NCBI GenBank assembly: GCA_958414155.1
Contig: CATYWI010000046.1
Span: 1-7,893, forward strand
Direction of reading: 5' to 3'
Source of the DNA: an uncultured Anaerotruncus sp.
GTDB taxonomy: Bacteria > Bacillota_A > Clostridia > Oscillospirales > CAG-272
Length of the DNA stretch: 7,893 bases
The notes below the pieces were generated by a model. The model did not search any database and had not been told where the DNA came from. It saw nothing but the letters and a program-made list of their open reading frames with translations. This document shows positions 5,611-7,893 of this stretch, piece after piece. Position numbers and translations under genes: made by a program. The number at the start of each line of letters is the position of its first letter. Positions within the stretch are counted from its first letter, which is position 1.

Positions 5611-6336
5611 ATGAAAAAAGCAATACAATTCATGCTATTGGCAGCGCTTGTCGTTTCTGTATCGGGATGTGCGAATACAAATCATCCGCAGGCAATACGG
5701 GAAAGTTCGGATATAGAGGCATTGAGAAGCGAGATTGACGAAAACGCTGTGCCAAAGGAAACGCTAACCGATTCTTTTTCGGAAAGTAAAACGAGTTCCG
5801 ACGATAGCGTTATTGATGTTAAGGCGGAAACGGAATCGTCACAGGCAGAAACGCCGCAGCCTACCGCAGAACAAAGCCATGCGCTGGGGATACAATCGCC
5901 GCAGACAGTCGTTTCAAACGATACGCCGAAACCCGAATCGCCGAAAGCCGTTGAGCCTACCACTGAACCAAAGCCAACGCCAACGCAGCAGCCAACACAG
6001 CAACAGGCAGAAGAAAAACCAACGCCGGAACCTGCACTGACTGAATCACCGCAGGAAACCGCGCCGCCCGCAGAACCTACCGCACCCGACTTCAATATCG
6101 ACTATTGGATCGGTTATGCGAGAAGCTATGCGGAAAGCGTGGGACTGCGGCTTGAAAGTACGGCGGTTGACTGCTGGGACAATCCCATCACCGCAGGAGC
6201 ATACAGCGCTTGCCTTGACCGGGACATTGAAAGCAGGCTGAATCGGTACAGCCGGGACGAGGATATTACCGATGTCTGGATATGGGCGCAGGCTCGCTCC
6301 GACGGGAGCTACGATCTGTATATCGGCTACGCCTAA
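5611..6336 (+). CDS. Predicted lipoprotein with Pro/Thr/Gln/Glu-rich linker, function unknown
   Basis: A 241-aa secreted protein. The start ATG 5611 has AAGGAGG at 5595-5601 and begins a lipoprotein signal peptide: MKK, a hydrophobic core, and the lipobox VSGC with Cys20 as the lipidation site. The frame is open back to 5461, but that extension would bury the signal peptide. Residues about 30-158 are low complexity, rich in Glu, Ser, Thr, Pro and Gln, with PTTEPKPTPTQQPTQQQ-like runs typical of a spacer through the cell wall. Residues about 159-241 form a compact C-terminal domain rich in Trp/Tyr, with Cys188 and Cys201 as a possible disulfide pair, ending SYDLYIGYA. I do not recognise this domain. 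The gene lies between parB and a secreted adhesin on the same strand, so a role at the cell surface is plausible but unproven. Confidence 0.85.
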   Translation: MKKAIQFMLLAALVVSVSGCANTNHPQAIRESSDIEALRSEIDENAVPKETLTDSFSESKTSSDDSVIDVKAETESSQAETPQPTAEQSHALGIQSPQTVVSNDTPKPESPKAVEPTTEPKPTPTQQPTQQQAEEKPTPEPALTESPQETAPPAEPTAPDFNIDYWIGYARSYAESVGLRLESTAVDCWDNPITAGAYSACLDRDIESRLNRYSRDEDITDVWIWAQARSDGSYDLYIGYA

Positions 6337-6368
6337 ATCCAAATCAAAACCGAATATTTCACTTTGAG

Positions 6369-6398
6369 CGCACTGTGTAATAACACGGTGCGTTTTTT
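6369..6398 (+). terminator. Intrinsic terminator directly before the adhesin gene
   Basis: CGCACTGTGT (6369-6378) pairs with ACACGGTGCG (6383-6392) through ten pairs, one of them T-G, around an AATA loop, followed by six T at 6393-6398. The adhesin ribosome binding site begins only six bases later. It ends the lipoprotein transcript, or attenuates read-through into the adhesin. Confidence 0.85.
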
Positions 6399-6421
6399 CA
6401 TTTCAAGGAGGATTTCACAGA

Positions 6422-7893
6422 ATGAAAACGCAGAAACTTAAAAGAATGATGTCGCTGTTTCTGGCGGCTTTGATTTGCGTTACTACCCTTGTCGGGTTCG
6501 GAACGACTGCCTATGCCGCAGAGGAAACCGACGAGGTATGCCTTGTTTCCTTTCCCCGTGACGGGGACGCCAACTACGGCGGCGAATGGGGGCACGGCAG
6601 CTTTAATTTTATGAACGGATGGTTCGCACAAACTTCGCGCTATACCACCGTCCGAGCAATGGGTTCGTATGACGGCAATATCTGTTACTGCATTGAACCC
6701 GGCGTGCCGCAGGAATCGGGCGACCGCTACACCAAAAAAGGCGAGAACTTTTGGGATAATTACCCCTCGTCCTATAACCACACCATTTCGCCCGATGATA
6801 TTAAGCTGTTTATCGGCCGTATCTTTCAGTACGGCTATACGGGTACAATTTCGACCTCTTGGCGTTCGCAGAATGAGGGCGGCGACAAGCTGGCTCACGC
6901 CGTTGCCACACAGCTTTTAGTTTGGGAAACCATCGTTGGCGAACGCGACGCCGATTTTAACAAGGTAGGCACAGGCGGTAAGGACGCAATCTGCGATCAG
7001 GTCAGCACAGGCCACCCGCTGTATAGCCAAATTATGAGCTACTACAATTCCATTGCCGCCAGCGTTCAAACCCATTCCAAAGTGCCGAGCTTCTTTGCAA
7101 AATCCACAGGCAAGGCCAAAAACATTGAACTTGAATGGGACGGCGAAAAGTACACCGCCACACTCACCGACACAAACAATGTCCTTTCCAATTACACTTT
7201 TTCGGCAAGCGTTTCGGGAATCCGTTTCTCTGTAAATGGAAAAAAGTTGGTAATCACAGCCGATACCGCACCGAGCGATACCGTCAGAATTACAGCCGAA
7301 AAGAAAAATTCACAGAGGCGCGGCGTTATCACTTGGACGGACGGCGTTTACGGCCCGAATGGAAAACTGCAAGATATTGTCACCTATGCGCAGTCAGTCA
7401 ACGATCCCGTGAAAGGCTATTTGAATATTAAGGTCTCTTACGGCTCGGCAAAGATCGTGAAAACCAGCGAGGACGGCAAGGTTGAGGGCATTTCTTTTAC
7501 CATTACAGGAAACGGCGTGAATAAAACCGTTCAGACAGGCGAAGGCGGTGTTATTCAGATTGATAATCTCACTCCCGGCGTTTACACCGTGATCGAGCAG
7601 GCGTATGACAAATACGAGCCGCAGGAGGTTCGCCGCGTTACCGTTGTCAGCGGTCAGGTCGCTACCGTGAATTTCAGCAATGTTCTGAAGCGCGGCGATC
7701 TCACCGTCACCAAAACCTCGGAGGACGGACTAAATGAGGGCGTAAAATTTCATTTGTTCGGCACTTCGCTTTCGGGGCTTGCGGTGGACGAATACGCCGT
7801 TACCGACAGCACAGGTAAGGCGCATTTCCGTGATGTTCTGATCGGCACAGGCTACACGCTGGAGGAAGTCGAGACCGCCATCCGCTATGTCGT
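6422..7893 (+). CDS. Secreted thioester-domain adhesin with Cna-B/SpaA repeats, 3' end outside window
   Basis: The frame from ATG 6422 (AAGGAGG at 6405-6411) stays open for 490 codons to the window edge. Residues 1-33 are a Sec signal peptide (KLKRMM, hydrophobic core, cleavage near AYA-A). Residues about 40-200 fit a thioester domain. The CYCIEPG motif offers Cys90 (or Cys88), and ATQLLVWE offers Gln164 with Trp168, the paired motifs that form an internal Cys-Gln thioester able to bond covalently to host or surface amines. Residues about 205-335 form a beta-rich linker domain. Two Cna-B/SpaA-type domains follow, at about 340-424 and 425-490 and beyond. The first has Lys347, Glu392 (YTVIEQ) and Asn420, the layout expected for an isopeptide bond. 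The second has Lys431 and Glu481 and is cut by the edge. More repeats and an LPxTG or membrane anchor are expected beyond. Surface proteins of this class are known near the transfer genes of clostridial ICEs. Confidence 0.9.
   Translation, partial: MKTQKLKRMMSLFLAALICVTTLVGFGTTAYAAEETDEVCLVSFPRDGDANYGGEWGHGSFNFMNGWFAQTSRYTTVRAMGSYDGNICYCIEPGVPQESGDRYTKKGENFWDNYPSSYNHTISPDDIKLFIGRIFQYGYTGTISTSWRSQNEGGDKLAHAVATQLLVWETIVGERDADFNKVGTGGKDAICDQVSTGHPLYSQIMSYYNSIAASVQTHSKVPSFFAKSTGKAKNIELEWDGEKYTATLTDTNNVLSNYTFSASVSGIRFSVNGKKLVITADTAPSDTVRITAEKKNSQRRGVITWTDGVYGPNGKLQDIVTYAQSVNDPVKGYLNIKVSYGSAKIVKTSEDGKVEGISFTITGNGVNKTVQTGEGGVIQIDNLTPGVYTVIEQAYDKYEPQEVRRVTVVSGQVATVNFSNVLKRGDLTVTKTSEDGLNEGVKFHLFGTSLSGLAVDEYAVTDSTGKAHFRDVLIGTGYTLEEVETAIRYV

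Larger units (their letters stand above)
3040..7893 (+). mobile_element. Left part of an integrated conjugative-type element (Tn1549/CTn-like), runs off the window
   Basis: The stretch begins where the EEP gene breaks off and base composition falls. It carries, all on the + strand, an excisionase-like HTH protein, ParA, ParB, a lipoprotein and a thioester/Cna-B adhesin, a set typical of one end of clostridial ICEs. No integrase, relaxase or coupling protein is inside the window, so class and mobility are inferred. The left edge is placed between about 3037 and 3095; the exact attachment site cannot be fixed without the other end. Confidence 0.68.

Noticed and set aside
5682..6342. - strand frames opposite the lipoprotein with Ser/Gly/Val-rich products.
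   Set aside because: They mirror the low-complexity Pro/Thr/Glu codons of the + strand gene and have no motif or ribosome binding site support.
6398..7435. Open frames on both strands overlapping the adhesin.
   Set aside because: The continuous frame from 6422 has a signal peptide, thioester motifs and Cna-B domains; the others are its shadows.

Overview
The window joins two different kinds of DNA. Positions 1 to about 3040 look like the chromosome of a GC-rich gut-type Firmicute (Clostridia, perhaps Oscillospiraceae or Christensenellales). The codons are GC-rich and the pentose operon is of clostridial type. From about 3040 to the right edge the DNA is lower in GC, all genes lie on the + strand, and the gene set fits the backbone of an integrative conjugative element (ICE, broadly Tn1549/CTn-like). 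The taxonomic and element-family labels are inference from protein resemblance. No search was run.

Chromosomal side: a 52-residue Cys/Gly-rich membrane miniprotein (33-191, +) is followed by a perfect 16-bp hairpin and a canonical + strand terminator. On the - strand, read right to left, come the 3' half of an endonuclease/exonuclease/phosphatase (EEP) gene (3036-2602), an FGGY sugar kinase probably acting on L-ribulose (2597-1047), and L-ribulose-5-phosphate 4-epimerase AraD (1054-368). The three are separated by 4 nt and then overlap by 8 nt, so they form one operon. The kinase and AraD together convert L-ribulose to D-xylulose 5-phosphate, the lower part of L-arabinose catabolism. The EEP gene has lost its 5' half at the same place where the composition changes, so the element appears to have inserted there and to have cut the operon from its upstream part.

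Element side: a roughly 300-nt AT-rich, repeat- and hairpin-bearing non-coding end comes first. It is followed by a small excisionase-like winged-HTH protein (3346-3588), ParA (3690-4514), ParB (4471-5409, apparently TTG start, overlapping parA by 44 nt), a Pro/Thr/Glu/Gln-rich lipoprotein (5611-6336), and the start of a large secreted adhesin with a thioester domain and Cna-B/SpaA repeats (6422 to the window end, open).

The partition pair would maintain the excised element, the HTH protein may control excision or early transcription, and the two surface proteins may assist cell contact. The most notable layout feature is regulatory. Intrinsic terminators sit between hth and parA and between the lipoprotein and the adhesin. 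The second lies directly against the downstream ribosome binding site with no room for a promoter. A long inverted repeat also covers the lipoprotein's ribosome binding site. This suggests read-through or antitermination control across the module. I see no rRNA, tRNA, CRISPR array or intact insertion sequence.
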